From Pseudonocardia sp. TRM90224 (lineage in GTDB: Bacteria > Actinomycetota > Actinomycetes > Mycobacteriales > Pseudonocardiaceae), in the NCBI RefSeq assembly GCF_021245725.1, contig NZ_JAJGSX010000008.1, positions 186,001 through 250,000 of the forward strand: DNA of 64,000 nucleotides. The letters are read 5' to 3'. The notes beneath the pieces were generated by a model. The model was given only the letters and a program-made list of their open reading frames with translations, was not told the DNA's origin and ran no database searches. How positions within the stretch are numbered: position 1 is the first letter of the stretch; each line of letters begins with the position of its first letter. Positions 26,036 to 34,935 of the stretch are shown piece after piece. The position numbers and the translations under genes are program-made.

Positions 26036-26165
26036 CCTTTCGTCCTCCGCTCATTCGCCTGGCACCATCGCAGCGCGCCCTACCGCTCGTCCATCACTCG
26101 AACGTGGAAGGGCTTCCTTCGTCCATCGCGGCGCCGCAGCGGTGCGTTACGGGCGTGTCGTCCGT
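26036..26165. other. Intergenic leader of the sigma-factor operon
   Basis: No gene or clear hairpin is seen. The stretch must hold the sigma-factor promoter, reading leftward, and the end of the coaE transcript, but I cannot pick a convincing -35/-10 pair. Confidence 0.4.
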
Positions 26166-27362
26166 TCAGTCCAACGACGGGCGCCACCCCGAGGATGCGG
26201 CCCAAATGTCCGCTCGCGACGACGCAGCGTCGAACCAGGGCTCCTTCACCTCGACGTAGCCGTCGGCGTCCGGGTCGTTCCGGTGCAGCGCCTGCGCCTT
26301 GCGCTTCACGTCGAGGTACTCCGCGCGCGCACCGGCGTCGGCGCGCAGCCAGTCCCTGAAGAGCAGCGCATACCGCCATCCGGGCGAGTCCACCTCCCTG
26401 ACGTGCAGGTTCACCCTGCGACCGGGGTCGGCGGAGGTGTGGAACCGCTTCGGCCACACCGGCGTACCGGGCGGCTTCGGGTTGTCGTAGGTGATGTCGG
26501 CCCGCCAGGGGAAGCCGGCGTCCTGGAGCGCGTCGCGCACGGCGTCGGCGTCCGCGAGCGAGGCGACCCCGAGCTGGAGGTCGATCACGTCCTTCGCCGG
26601 GAGGCCGGGTATGGCGGTGGAGCCGGTGTGGGCGACGCCACGTCCGAGCGACCCCGCCGCCACCGCGACCCGCGCGGCGATTCGCGCGCCGATGTTCGCC
26701 CATTCGGGGTCGGCGTCGACGAGCACCGGGGCACCGCCGGTCACGGGACGGCGCCGGCGCAGGTTCTCCTCGAACGGCACCAGTCGCTTCGACCAGAGCT
26801 CCTCGACGGTCGCGAGCAGCTCCTCGGGGGTGGTCGTGTTCTCCAGCCAGACGTCCGCCGCGGCCTTCCGCTCGGCGTCGCTCGCCTGCGCCGCGATGCG
26901 GGCCCTCGCGTCCGCATCCGGCATCCCGCGCCGCTCGACGAGCCTGCGCACCCGCTCCTCCTCGTCGGCGTGCACGACGACGACGATCGGGAAGAACGGC
27001 GCCATCCGGTTCTCGACGAGCAACGGGATGTCCTGCAGGACCACGGCGTCGGCGGGCGCAGCGGCGATCAGCTCCTCGGACCGCTGCCGGACCCGCGGGT
27101 GGATGATCGCGTTGAGGCGCTGCCTCGACTCGGAGTCGGCGAACGCGACGGCGGCCAGCGCGGGCCGGTCGAGCCCGCCGTCCGGCCCGATCACCCGCTC
27201 GCCGAAGGTGGCCGCGATCTCGGCGAGGCCGTCGGTGCCGACCGCGACCACCTCGCGGGCCAGCACGTCGGAGTCGACGAGCACCGCGCCGAGCTCCACG
27301 AGCCGGCGCGCGACCGTCGACTTGCCTGATCCGATCCCGCCCGTCAGTCCCACCCGAAGCAC
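26166..27362 (-). CDS. coaE: Dephospho-CoA kinase with C-terminal GrpB (UPF0157) domain
   Basis: CoaE phosphorylates dephospho-CoA in the last step of coenzyme A synthesis. The 398-aa product has a P-loop GLTGGIGSGKSTVARRL at the N-terminus, DSDVLAREVV, and the lid with RLVERRGMPDADARARIAAQ; the kinase occupies residues 1 to about 200. Residues about 215-398 form a GrpB/UPF0157 nucleotidyltransferase-like domain (HTGSTAIPGLPAKDVIDLQLGV). The same fusion is known in mycobacteria. The GTG at 27362 directly precedes the P-loop strand; longer frames run into the family A palindrome. Confidence 0.96.
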   Translation of the reverse strand: MLRVGLTGGIGSGKSTVARRLVELGAVLVDSDVLAREVVAVGTDGLAEIAATFGERVIGPDGGLDRPALAAVAFADSESRQRLNAIIHPRVRQRSEELIAAAPADAVVLQDIPLLVENRMAPFFPIVVVVHADEEERVRRLVERRGMPDADARARIAAQASDAERKAAADVWLENTTTPEELLATVEELWSKRLVPFEENLRRRRPVTGGAPVLVDADPEWANIGARIAARVAVAAGSLGRGVAHTGSTAIPGLPAKDVIDLQLGVASLADADAVRDALQDAGFPWRADITYDNPKPPGTPVWPKRFHTSADPGRRVNLHVREVDSPGWRYALLFRDWLRADAGARAEYLDVKRKAQALHRNDPDADGYVEVKEPWFDAASSRADIWAASSGWRPSLD

Positions 27363-27402
27363 GCTCGCAACGCTACGCGGCGGGTGCGTGCGTTCCGCAC
27401 GC

Positions 27403-27461
27403 GTGGGCAGGAAAGCCACTTTCCTGCCCTGTGAGGGCCGGAAAGTGGCTTTCCTGCCCAC
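27403..27461. repeat. Palindrome family A, copy 4
   Basis: Perfect 22-bp stem (27403-27424 with 27440-27461) around a 15-base loop with CCTGTGAGGG, the same loop type as copy 3. It separates the lipoprotein gene end from the coaE start on the same strand, 41 bases before the coaE start. Confidence 0.93.
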
Positions 27462-27492
27462 CCCAGGACCAGCGACCGATCGGGAGGAGGGG

Positions 27493-28170
27493 CTAGAAGG
27501 CTGGTGCCGCGGCGTTGGCGGGCTGTTTCGGCATCGCGACGGCCCCGGCCTCGGCGAGCGTCGGGAGCGCGCGCAGGGCGAGGTCGAAGAGCACGTCGGC
27601 GCGGGACTTCCCGCCGGGCAGCGGTCGTTGCGGCAGGGTCAGCGTGAGGGTTCCCGCTCCGTGCACGACGGCCAGGATGGACTCCTCGCGGCGCTCGATG
27701 AGCTCGGCGTTCGCGGCCCCGATCGGCTGGCGCCGGTGGTCGCCGTCCTCGGCCGCCGTGTTGATCCCCCATTGCTTCTCGGCTGCCGCCGGGTCGGCGT
27801 ACGCCGCGAGGTTGATCTTCACCAGCAGGCCCTTGGCGGGGCTCTTGGGACGCCCGGTGTAGGCGCACTCGAGCCGTTCGGTGCGCCCTACGCTCGGCGC
27901 GGGAACGCCCACCGTCGTCTTGACGTCGACGCTTTCCAACGGGAGCCCGAAGAGGGCGCCCATGTCGTTCGACGTGAAGACGCGGGTGCAGTCGTCGGGG
28001 ACGAGACCGTCGTCAGGGGCGTTCGCCGCGGCCCCCGGCGCGTCGGACGAGGGGAACGTCGGCAACGCCGGTCCCGGCTCGCCCTGGCCACCGCACGCGG
28101 CGCTCAGCAGCAGAAGGCAGGCGGCGACACCCCCGCAGACGGCATGCCTGAACCCGGTGCCCCCGCGCAT
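27493..28170 (-). CDS. DUF3558-like lipoprotein
   Basis: The 225-aa product has a signal peptide ending in a lipobox-like LLLLSAAC, giving a lipidated Cys at residue 26, then a short Pro/Ala linker and a globular domain with two Cys residues (DDCTRVF and LECAYTG) likely to form a disulfide. This layout matches DUF3558 lipoproteins, which are abundant in Pseudonocardiales and of unknown function, and would sit on the outer face of the membrane. The ATG at 28170 is chosen because it directly precedes the signal sequence. Confidence 0.82.
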   Translation of the reverse strand: MRGGTGFRHAVCGGVAACLLLLSAACGGQGEPGPALPTFPSSDAPGAAANAPDDGLVPDDCTRVFTSNDMGALFGLPLESVDVKTTVGVPAPSVGRTERLECAYTGRPKSPAKGLLVKINLAAYADPAAAEKQWGINTAAEDGDHRRQPIGAANAELIERREESILAVVHGAGTLTLTLPQRPLPGGKSRADVLFDLALRALPTLAEAGAVAMPKQPANAAAPAF

Positions 28171-28282
28171 GACGTCCACGGTATTCCGAACGCACCGGAA
28201 GTGCCTTTCGACGCGCCCTGTCGGCGACCGAACGGTGCCGATCTGTGACCGGTCGGTGGACGGCCGCACCCCGGACGCGGGA

Positions 28283-28314
28283 CGGCCCCGGTGACCGTGT
28301 GGTCACCGGGGCCG
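28283..28314 (-). terminator. rpsA terminator hairpin
   Basis: A perfect 14-bp stem (28283-28296 with 28301-28314) closes on the tetraloop GTGT, 31 bases after the rpsA stop on the minus strand. No U-tract follows, as is common in high-GC actinobacteria. Confidence 0.85.
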
Positions 28315-28344
28315 CCTCGTGGTGCTGGGTGCTGCTCGGCGCGA

Positions 28345-29823
28345 TCAGGCTCCGCCGGAGAGCTTCTCCCGCAGCGCCGCGAGCTGCTCGTCGCTGGCGA
28401 GCGAGCCGCCCGACTCCGCGGGGGCGCCGCCGCCGGGCGTCGAGGAGTAGCTGGTGCCGGTGGCACCCTCGACGGCCGCCTCGGCCTCCGCCTCCGCAGC
28501 CTTCTTGAGCTGCGTGATGTGCTGCTCGAAGCGGGTGTGCGCCTCCGCGTACTGGCGCTCCCACTCCTCGCGCTGGGCCTCGAAGCCCTCCTGCCAGTCG
28601 CCGGTCTCGACGTCGAAGCCCTCGGGGTAGATGTAGTTCCCCTGGTCGTCGTACTCGGCCGCCATGCCGTAGCGGGTGGGGTCGAACTCGGTGTCGACCG
28701 TCATGCCCTCGTTGGCCTGCTTCAGCGACAGCGAGATGCGGCGCCGGTCGAGATCGATGTCGATGACCTTGACCATTGCGTCGTCGCCGACCTGCACGAC
28801 CTGCTCCGGGATCTCCACGTGGCGCTCGGCCAGCTCGGAGATGTGCACCAGGCCCTCGATGCCCTCCTCGACGCGGACGAACGCGCCGAAGGGAACGAGC
28901 TTGGTGACCTTGCCCGGCACGATCTGGCCGATCGCGTGGGTGCGGGCGTACAGGCGCCACGGGTCTTCCTGCGTCGCCTTGAGCGACAGGGAGACGCGCT
29001 CGCGGTCGAGGTCGACGTCGAGGACCTCGACGGTGACCTCCTGGCCGACCTCGACGACCTCGCTGGGGTGGTCGATGTGCTTCCAGGACAGCTCGGAGAC
29101 GTGCACCAGGCCGTCGACGCCACCGAGGTCGACGAACGCACCGAAGTTGACCACCGAGGACACGACGCCCTTGCGCACCTGGCCGCGGGCCAGCTGGTTG
29201 AGGAACTCGCTGCGGACCTCGGACTGGGTCTGCTCCAGCCACGCGCGGCGGGACAGGACCACGTTGTTGCGGTTCTTGTCCAGCTCGATGATCTTGGCCT
29301 CGATCTTGCGGCCGACGTAGGGCTGCAGGTCGCGGACGCGACGCATCTCGACCAGCGAGGCGGGCAGGAAGCCGCGCAGGCCGATGTCCAGGATCAGGCC
29401 GCCCTTGACGACCTCGATGACCGTGCCCTCGACGGGCTCGTCGGCCTCCTTGAGGGCCTCGATCGTGCCCCAGGCGCGCTCGTACTGCGCGCGCTTCTTG
29501 GACAGGATCAGGCGGCCTTCCTTGTCCTCCTTCTGGAGGACGAGGGCCTCTACGTGCTCCCCGACCGACACGACCTCAGCAGGGTCGACATCGTGCTTGA
29601 TCGAGAGTTCCCGAGAGGGGATGACACCCTCGGTCTTGTAGCCGATGTCGAGCAGGACCTCGTCACGGTCGACCTTGACGATGGTGCCCTCGACGATGTC
29701 GCCATCGTTGAAGTACTTGATCGTCTGGTCGATGGCGGCGAGGAAGTCCTCCTCCGACCCGATGTCGTTGACGGCGACCTGCGGGGTCGAGTGGGTCGGG
29801 GCGGCGGTGGTGTCGGTGGACAT
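28345..29823 (-). CDS. rpsA: 30S ribosomal protein S1
   Basis: S1 helps the ribosome bind and unwind mRNA. The 492-aa product carries four S1 OB-fold repeats beginning near residues 42 (GDIVEGTIVKVDRDEVLLDI), 125, 210 and 295, the usual actinobacterial number against six in E. coli. The C-terminal about 110 residues are acidic and Ala/Gly-rich, without S1 folds. It has its own terminator, and the neighbouring coaE and uvrB on the same strand match mycobacterial order. Confidence 0.97.
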   Translation of the reverse strand: MSTDTTAAPTHSTPQVAVNDIGSEEDFLAAIDQTIKYFNDGDIVEGTIVKVDRDEVLLDIGYKTEGVIPSRELSIKHDVDPAEVVSVGEHVEALVLQKEDKEGRLILSKKRAQYERAWGTIEALKEADEPVEGTVIEVVKGGLILDIGLRGFLPASLVEMRRVRDLQPYVGRKIEAKIIELDKNRNNVVLSRRAWLEQTQSEVRSEFLNQLARGQVRKGVVSSVVNFGAFVDLGGVDGLVHVSELSWKHIDHPSEVVEVGQEVTVEVLDVDLDRERVSLSLKATQEDPWRLYARTHAIGQIVPGKVTKLVPFGAFVRVEEGIEGLVHISELAERHVEIPEQVVQVGDDAMVKVIDIDLDRRRISLSLKQANEGMTVDTEFDPTRYGMAAEYDDQGNYIYPEGFDVETGDWQEGFEAQREEWERQYAEAHTRFEQHITQLKKAAEAEAEAAVEGATGTSYSSTPGGGAPAESGGSLASDEQLAALREKLSGGA

Positions 29824-30055
29824 GTAGTGGGGTGCTCCGGTGATGGATGGTTTGGTGGTGCTTGCCTGGTGGTGTGTGTCTCGTGACGTGGTGCTGTCAC
29901 CCTTGCTCGTGGATCATGAAAGGTGGTCGGGCGAAGCGCGCGATGAGAACCCGCGACGTTGACCACAATGCGATTACCATGCTACGCGGGCACGGATCAC
30001 CAGGGCAACGCGGGTACCCCCGGCTCAGCTGCCGATATGCCGCCACGATGGCACC
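29824..30055. promoter_or_regulatory. Divergent promoter region of rpsA and a methyltransferase gene
   Basis: This 232-base stretch separates two divergent starts and must contain both promoters. A lower-GC patch around 29955-29985 is the likeliest core. I cannot assign exact -35/-10 boxes. No gene is seen here. Confidence 0.4.
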
Positions 30056-30874
30056 GTGAGCGCTGAGGAGCAACTGGGCACCGCCGGAGTGGCGCGACGC
30101 GACGTCGGGACGGCCGAGTCGCAGCGCGCCAGCCGCATGTGGTGGGACGCCGATGCCGACGACTACCTGGCAGAACACGGCCGCGACATCGGCGACTCCG
30201 ACTTCGTCTGGTGCCCGGAAGGGCTGCGCGAATCCGACGCGCGACTGCTCGGCGACGTCGAGGGCGCGCAGGTGCTCGAGGTGGGTTGCGGCTCGGCGCC
30301 GTGCGCGCGCTGGCTCGCCGCGCAGGGCGCCCGTCCGGTGGCGCTGGACCTCTCCGGTGCCATGCTCCGCCACGCCGCCGCGCTCGGGATCACCACCGGG
30401 ATCCCGGTGCCACTGGTGCAGGCCGGCGCCGAGCGGCTGCCGTTCGGCGACGCCGTGTTCGACGTCGCGTGCTCCGCGTTCGGCGCCGTCCCGTTCGTCG
30501 CCGAGCCGCTGCGGGTGATGAGAGAGGTGCACCGGGTGCTGCGGCCGGGCGGGCGGTGGGTGTTCGCGGTGAACCACCCGATGCGCTGGATGTTCTCCGA
30601 CGACCCCGGCCCCGCCGGGCTCACCGTGCAGCAGTCGTACTTCGACCGCACCCCGTACGTCGAGGTCGACGGCACCGGCACCGCCACCTACGTCGAGCAC
30701 CACCGCACGCTCGGCGACCGGGTCCGTGACGTCGTCGCGGCCGGGCTGGTGCTGGAGGACGTGGTGGAGCCGGAGTGGCCGGAGGGCCGCGAGCGGATCT
30801 GGGGCCAGTGGTCGCCGCTGCGCGGTGCGCTGTTCCCCGGCACAGCGATCTTCGCCTGCCGCAAGCCGGGCTAG
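30056..30874 (+). CDS. Class I SAM-dependent methyltransferase
   Basis: This 272-aa cytoplasmic protein has the Rossmann-like methyltransferase core: motif I VLEVGCGSAPCARWLA near residue 78, the acidic strand ARPVALDLSGAML, the motif ERLPFGDAVFDVACSAFGAVPFV, and the later VLRPGGRWVFAVNHP. The N-terminal MWWDADADDYLAEHGRD segment is common in actinobacterial ubiE-like methyltransferases. The substrate is unknown. The start is GTG at 30056. Its TAG stop is the first triplet of a family D palindrome. Confidence 0.9.
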   Translation: MSAEEQLGTAGVARRDVGTAESQRASRMWWDADADDYLAEHGRDIGDSDFVWCPEGLRESDARLLGDVEGAQVLEVGCGSAPCARWLAAQGARPVALDLSGAMLRHAAALGITTGIPVPLVQAGAERLPFGDAVFDVACSAFGAVPFVAEPLRVMREVHRVLRPGGRWVFAVNHPMRWMFSDDPGPAGLTVQQSYFDRTPYVEVDGTGTATYVEHHRTLGDRVRDVVAAGLVLEDVVEPEWPEGRERIWGQWSPLRGALFPGTAIFACRKPG

Positions 30875-30934
30875 GAGCGCCCTGAACAACTGGGACCTAC
30901 TGCGCGGCGGCCCCAGTCGTTCAGGACCCTCCTA
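30872..30934. repeat. Palindrome family D, copy 1
   Basis: Arms 30872-30894 and 30912-30934 pair over 23 bp with three mismatches around a 17-base loop starting ACCTACTGCGCG. The element begins with the methyltransferase stop codon. The second copy, at 58146, has the same arms and loop start but a loop about 104 bases longer. Confidence 0.88.
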
Positions 30935-30955
30935 GGGCCACGGTCTGGGCGCCGA

Positions 30956-31023
30956 ACTTCCCCACCGTTTTGCCGACCTGCACACCGTTTCGGGGGTGCG
31001 AGTAGGCAAAACGGTGGGGAAGT
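30956..31023. repeat. Palindrome family B, copy 2
   Basis: Arms 30956-30983 and 30996-31023 (28 bases, a few mismatches) carry the family core CTTCCCCACCGTTTTG. It lies 21 bases after a family D element, so two unrelated palindromes share one short gap upstream of the thioesterase gene. Confidence 0.9.
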
Positions 31024-31045
31024 CCGCGGCGGTTAGGGTCTGCGG

Positions 31046-31462
31046 GTGCCGATCGATCCCGCTGACCTGATCACGCCCGACACCCCGGAGCAGCTCGCCG
31101 ACCGGATGGGCATCGAGCTGCTGAAGCTCTCGCACGACGAGGTGGTCGGCCGGATGCCGGTCGCGGGCAACCGGCAGCCGTTCGGGCTGCTGCACGGCGG
31201 GGCGAGCGCGGTGCTCGCGGAGACGCTCGGATCGACGATGTCGGCGCTGCACGCGCTGCCCGAACGGTTCCCCGTGGGGCTCGAACTGGCCTGCACGCAC
31301 CACCGATCGGCGACGGAGGGGTTCGTCACCGGTGTCGCCCGCCCCCTGCACGTCGGTCGCACGACGTCGACGACCGAGATCGTGATCACCGACGAGCAGG
31401 GGCGCCGCACCTGCACCGCGAAGCTCACGTGCCTCCACCGCGACACCAAGCCCGAGGTCTGA
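31046..31462 (+). CDS. PaaI-type hotdog thioesterase
   Basis: This 138-aa protein has the hotdog fold of acyl-CoA thioesterases: MPVAGNRQPFGLLHGGASAVLAETLGS, where the HGG and the following acidic residue form the active site, then LELACTHHRSATEGFVTGVARPLHVGRTT. PaaI and YbgC relatives hydrolyse aryl- or acyl-CoA. The start is GTG at 31046, right after a family B palindrome. It is convergent with the first kinase gene. Confidence 0.92.
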   Translation: MPIDPADLITPDTPEQLADRMGIELLKLSHDEVVGRMPVAGNRQPFGLLHGGASAVLAETLGSTMSALHALPERFPVGLELACTHHRSATEGFVTGVARPLHVGRTTSTTEIVITDEQGRRTCTAKLTCLHRDTKPEV

Positions 31463-31474
31463 GATCGGTTCGGG

Positions 31475-33646
31475 TCAGTTCGGGATGAGCGCGACCTCGC
31501 TGTAGAACCCGTCGTTGCGCAGCCGGAAGACCATGAGCTGCCGGTCCCGGAGATCACCGAACTCGTCGAAGGCGACGCGACCCGACGCCCCGAGCAGATC
31601 TGTCTTCTGCACGGCCTCGACGAGCTCCGCCCGCCGGTGCGGTCCCCACCCGCCGGTCGAGAGCACCTTCGCCAGCGCCGCGATCAGCGCGTTCGTCGCG
31701 TCGTAGCTGTAGATGTCGTAATCAGAGATCGGCTCTCCGAAGCCTTCGTCCGCGTACGCCTGGAGGAACGCCACGGAGCGTTCGGGGTACGTCTCCGCGC
31801 GCGGGTACGTGCCGAGATCGTCGGGGCGACCGCCGAGGGCGATGAACCGGTCGCTGACGATGCCCTCGCCGCCCATCAGGGGCGCCTTCACCCCCGCAGC
31901 TCCGAGCTGCTTCGACAGCGGGCCCGCCTCCGTCTCCGGCCCACCGAAGTACACGAGTTCCGGGCCGGCTGCCGCGATGGCGGCGACGAGGGCCGAGAAG
32001 TCGGTGGTCCCCCGCTGGATCCGCTCCCGCATGACGATGGTCGCGCCGTTGCGGGTGACCCGGTCGGCGAACGTGGACGCCAGCCGCGAGCCGAAGGCCT
32101 CGCCGTCGTCGACGACCGCGACGGACTTCACCATCATGAAGTCCGCTGCGTACTGGCCTGCGGCCAGGCCCTGGTCGCTGTCGCGGGCGCCCACCCTGAA
32201 GTAGTTCCGGTAGGGCCGCTGCGGAGTCGCGCCCCCGCCCCTGGTCATCTCGTCCGGCCCGCTGCTGGGTGACAGGTGCACGATGCCCGCCGGGTTCAGC
32301 ACACCTTGCACAGCGCGACCGGTGAACGAGTCCAGCGCCCCGATGACGCCGACGACACCGGTCTGCACGAGCGTGGTCGCCGCGGCCGCTGCCCGGCCCT
32401 CGTCCGACGTGTCGTCCATCGGGTTGAGCCGCAGGTCGTAGCCCGGAACGCGACAGGTCCGGTTCGCCTGCCGGACGGCGAGCTCCGCGGCCTGCCGCGT
32501 GCCCACGCCCCAGTTGACGAGTTCGCCGGACAACGGTCCGACGAAGCCGATGCTCAGTTCCCCCTTGCTGGTGTCGCACGGCTCGGTCGGTTCGGACGAG
32601 GGGGCAGCCGCCGGCGCCGCTCCGTCGTTCGAATCGGTCACGCCGGGCCGGTTCACGATGACGAGCGTCGTGACGAGCACGGCGGCCAGCACGAGGGCAG
32701 TTGCGACGAGCAGTCCTCGGCGCGACCGGCGCGAGGGCGGGACAGGCGGCGGTTGCCATGGCGGCGCGGGCGTCCTGATGGGCTCCGCGCTGCGGACCGC
32801 GACGGGCCCTGCCATCAGCGAGCTCAGCTCCTGCACCGCCGCGGTCGCGGGCGGGCGTCGCGCGGGGTCGGGGTCGAGCATCCGCATCATCGGGCCGGTC
32901 AGCGGCCCGGAGCGGACCGGCGGCTCGATCTTGCCCTCTGCCGTCCTGCGCAGCAGGAGCAGCAGGTTCCCGTCGACGAGCTGACCGAACGGCGCGCCGC
33001 CCTCGACCGCGGTGTAGAGGGTCGCCCCCAATCCGAAAACGTCGGACGCCGCCGTCGCATCCTCACCGTTGGCCACCTCCGGCGCGAGGTAGGTCGGGGT
33101 GCCGACGAGCATCCCGGACGCGGTGAGCGACAGGTCGCCGACCACCCGGGAGATCCCGAAATCCGTCAACTTCACCTCACCCGTCCCGCCCAGCAGCACG
33201 TTCGCCGGCTTCACGTCGCGGTGCACGATCCCGCCGGCGTGCGCAGCCGCGAGCGCGGCGGCCACCCCCGTGCCGATCCGGGCGACCTCGAACGGATCCA
33301 GCGTGCGCCGCTCCTTCAGCACGTCGTCGAGGCTGCGGGAGGGCACATACTCCAGCACCAGCCACGGCTCGCCGTCCTCGACGATCACGTCGAAGATCGA
33401 GACGACGTTCGGGTGGTGCAACCGCGCCGCCGCCCGGGCCTCCCGCATCACCCGCGACCGCGTCCCCTCCGCCGCCGCCGGTTCGAGCGCGAACAACCGC
33501 ACCTGCTTCAACGCCACGGTGCGCCCGAGCAGCTCGTCGACAGCGACGTACACCGTGCCCATCCCGCCGGCACCGATCCGCTCACCCAGGCGGTACCGGC
33601 CGGCGACCCTGCGGCCAGCGCCCGAAATGCCCCCCATTTCGTTCAC
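31475..33646 (-). CDS. Transmembrane Ser/Thr kinase with LivJ-like sensor domain
   Basis: This 723-aa protein has an intact Hanks-type kinase (residues about 18-275: GAGGMGTVY glycine loop, catalytic Lys in VALKQV, HRDVKPANVL, DFGISR, APEVANGEDATAASDVFGLG), a Pro-rich linker, one membrane segment near 312-335 and a complete type I periplasmic-binding domain (about 365-723, beginning CDTSKGELSIGFVGPLSG). That domain is closely similar to the LivK-type protein encoded 8 kb away, including its CDTSKG start and YFGGPETEAGPLSKQLG motif. The topology puts the kinase inside and the amino-acid-like sensor outside. A later ATG (fourth codon) is also possible. Confidence 0.93.
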   Translation of the reverse strand: MNEMGGISGAGRRVAGRYRLGERIGAGGMGTVYVAVDELLGRTVALKQVRLFALEPAAAEGTRSRVMREARAAARLHHPNVVSIFDVIVEDGEPWLVLEYVPSRSLDDVLKERRTLDPFEVARIGTGVAAALAAAHAGGIVHRDVKPANVLLGGTGEVKLTDFGISRVVGDLSLTASGMLVGTPTYLAPEVANGEDATAASDVFGLGATLYTAVEGGAPFGQLVDGNLLLLLRRTAEGKIEPPVRSGPLTGPMMRMLDPDPARRPPATAAVQELSSLMAGPVAVRSAEPIRTPAPPWQPPPVPPSRRSRRGLLVATALVLAAVLVTTLVIVNRPGVTDSNDGAAPAAAPSSEPTEPCDTSKGELSIGFVGPLSGELVNWGVGTRQAAELAVRQANRTCRVPGYDLRLNPMDDTSDEGRAAAAATTLVQTGVVGVIGALDSFTGRAVQGVLNPAGIVHLSPSSGPDEMTRGGGATPQRPYRNYFRVGARDSDQGLAAGQYAADFMMVKSVAVVDDGEAFGSRLASTFADRVTRNGATIVMRERIQRGTTDFSALVAAIAAAGPELVYFGGPETEAGPLSKQLGAAGVKAPLMGGEGIVSDRFIALGGRPDDLGTYPRAETYPERSVAFLQAYADEGFGEPISDYDIYSYDATNALIAALAKVLSTGGWGPHRRAELVEAVQKTDLLGASGRVAFDEFGDLRDRQLMVFRLRNDGFYSEVALIPN

Positions 33647-33693
33647 CCGGGCATCCCATCACCGAACGGTGGGGACCCCTCCCCCTGGGTGCC

Positions 33694-34935
33694 TCAACGA
33701 GGAGACAGCGCCGCTCGGGGGACGAACGCGGCCGCCTCGACCACGTAGATCGTGACGGCCTGGTTGCGGACGTCGCCGAACTCGTCGAAGGCCAGCGGAC
33801 CCGTCGCGCCCGGTTGGTCGGTCCGCTGCACCTCGTCGACGAGCTCGGCACGACGGTGCGCGGACCAGTCGCCGCTGGCGAGCACCCGATGCAGCGCTGC
33901 GACCAGCACCTGCGCCGCGTCGTACCCGTACGGGCCGTGGGACGTGGGCGGGCCGAGCCCGGTGGCCGCGTAGGCGGCGAGGAACGGGGCCGCCCCGGGC
34001 AGCATCGCGACGGGCACCCGTGGGCTCGTGACCAGGTCGCCCTCCCGGCCGCCGAGCGCGACGAACTCCTTGTCGGCGACGAGGTGTCCGCCCATCACCG
34101 GCGGCGCCACCCCGGCGGGGCCGAGCTGTGCCGACAGCGGCCCCGCGGTCGCCGAGTCGCCGCCGCAGAACACGAGGTCGGGCCGCGACTCGGCGATCTT
34201 CGCGATCAGCGGGCTGTAGTCGCGGGCGTCGGGCGCGACCTGCTCGCGCGCGACGATGCCCGCACCCAGCTCGGCGGCGCGGTCGGCGAACGACGAGACC
34301 AGCTGCGTGCCGTAGCCGCTGCCGTCGTGCACGACCGCGATGGACCGCTTCCCGAGGTCGATCACGGCGTGCTCGGCGGCGACCGTGGCCTGGCGGGTGT
34401 CGGTCGCGCTCAGCCGGAAGTAGCCGCGGTACGGGCGGCGCGGCACCTGCCCGTCGCCGCGGGTCAGGTCGTCGGCGCGGTTGCTCGGCGAGATCTGGAC
34501 GATGTCGAGCGGCCCGAGCACGGACTGGGCGACCCGCCCGGTGTCCGACTCGAAGGTCCCGATCACACCGACGAGCGCCGGCTGGGCCGCGAGGTTCTTC
34601 GCCGCGGAGTGCGCCTTCGCCGGCGTCGACGTGTCGTCGGCCACGGTGAGGGTGAGCCGGTAGCCGGGGATCCGGCACGCCGCGTTCGCCTCGTCGACGG
34701 CCAGTTGGACCGCGTTGCGGATCCCGGTGCCTTCGGCCGCACGCGGCCCCGTCAGCGGCATGATCAGCCCGATGGTCAGCTCGCCCTTGCCCGTCTCACA
34801 CGGCACTGCAGGGGCGAGCGCGGACGGGATCGTGGCGCCGGGTGCGGCCGGCTCCTCGGCGGCCCACGCCCCGCCGAGGATCACGGCGGTCGTCAGCAGG
34901 GCGGCGACGAGCGCCACCGACAGCCCGACGAGCAC
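33694..34935 (-). CDS. LivJ-like sensor half of the second kinase, out of frame
   Basis: This frame encodes a membrane segment (VLVGLSVALVAALLTTAVIL) and a type I periplasmic-binding domain beginning CETGKGELTIGLIMPLTG, similar to the sensor of the neighbouring kinase and to the LivK-type protein. It is offset by -1 from the kinase frame (34893-35876), and the two overlap in the Gly/Arg-rich linker. A GTG at 34935 could start it as a separate membrane-anchored binding protein, or the pair may be one gene with a 1-base deletion, a sequencing error, or a programmed slip. The domain itself is intact and reads to its normal end. Confidence 0.72.
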   Translation of the reverse strand: MLVGLSVALVAALLTTAVILGGAWAAEEPAAPGATIPSALAPAVPCETGKGELTIGLIMPLTGPRAAEGTGIRNAVQLAVDEANAACRIPGYRLTLTVADDTSTPAKAHSAAKNLAAQPALVGVIGTFESDTGRVAQSVLGPLDIVQISPSNRADDLTRGDGQVPRRPYRGYFRLSATDTRQATVAAEHAVIDLGKRSIAVVHDGSGYGTQLVSSFADRAAELGAGIVAREQVAPDARDYSPLIAKIAESRPDLVFCGGDSATAGPLSAQLGPAGVAPPVMGGHLVADKEFVALGGREGDLVTSPRVPVAMLPGAAPFLAAYAATGLGPPTSHGPYGYDAAQVLVAALHRVLASGDWSAHRRAELVDEVQRTDQPGATGPLAFDEFGDVRNQAVTIYVVEAAAFVPRAALSPR

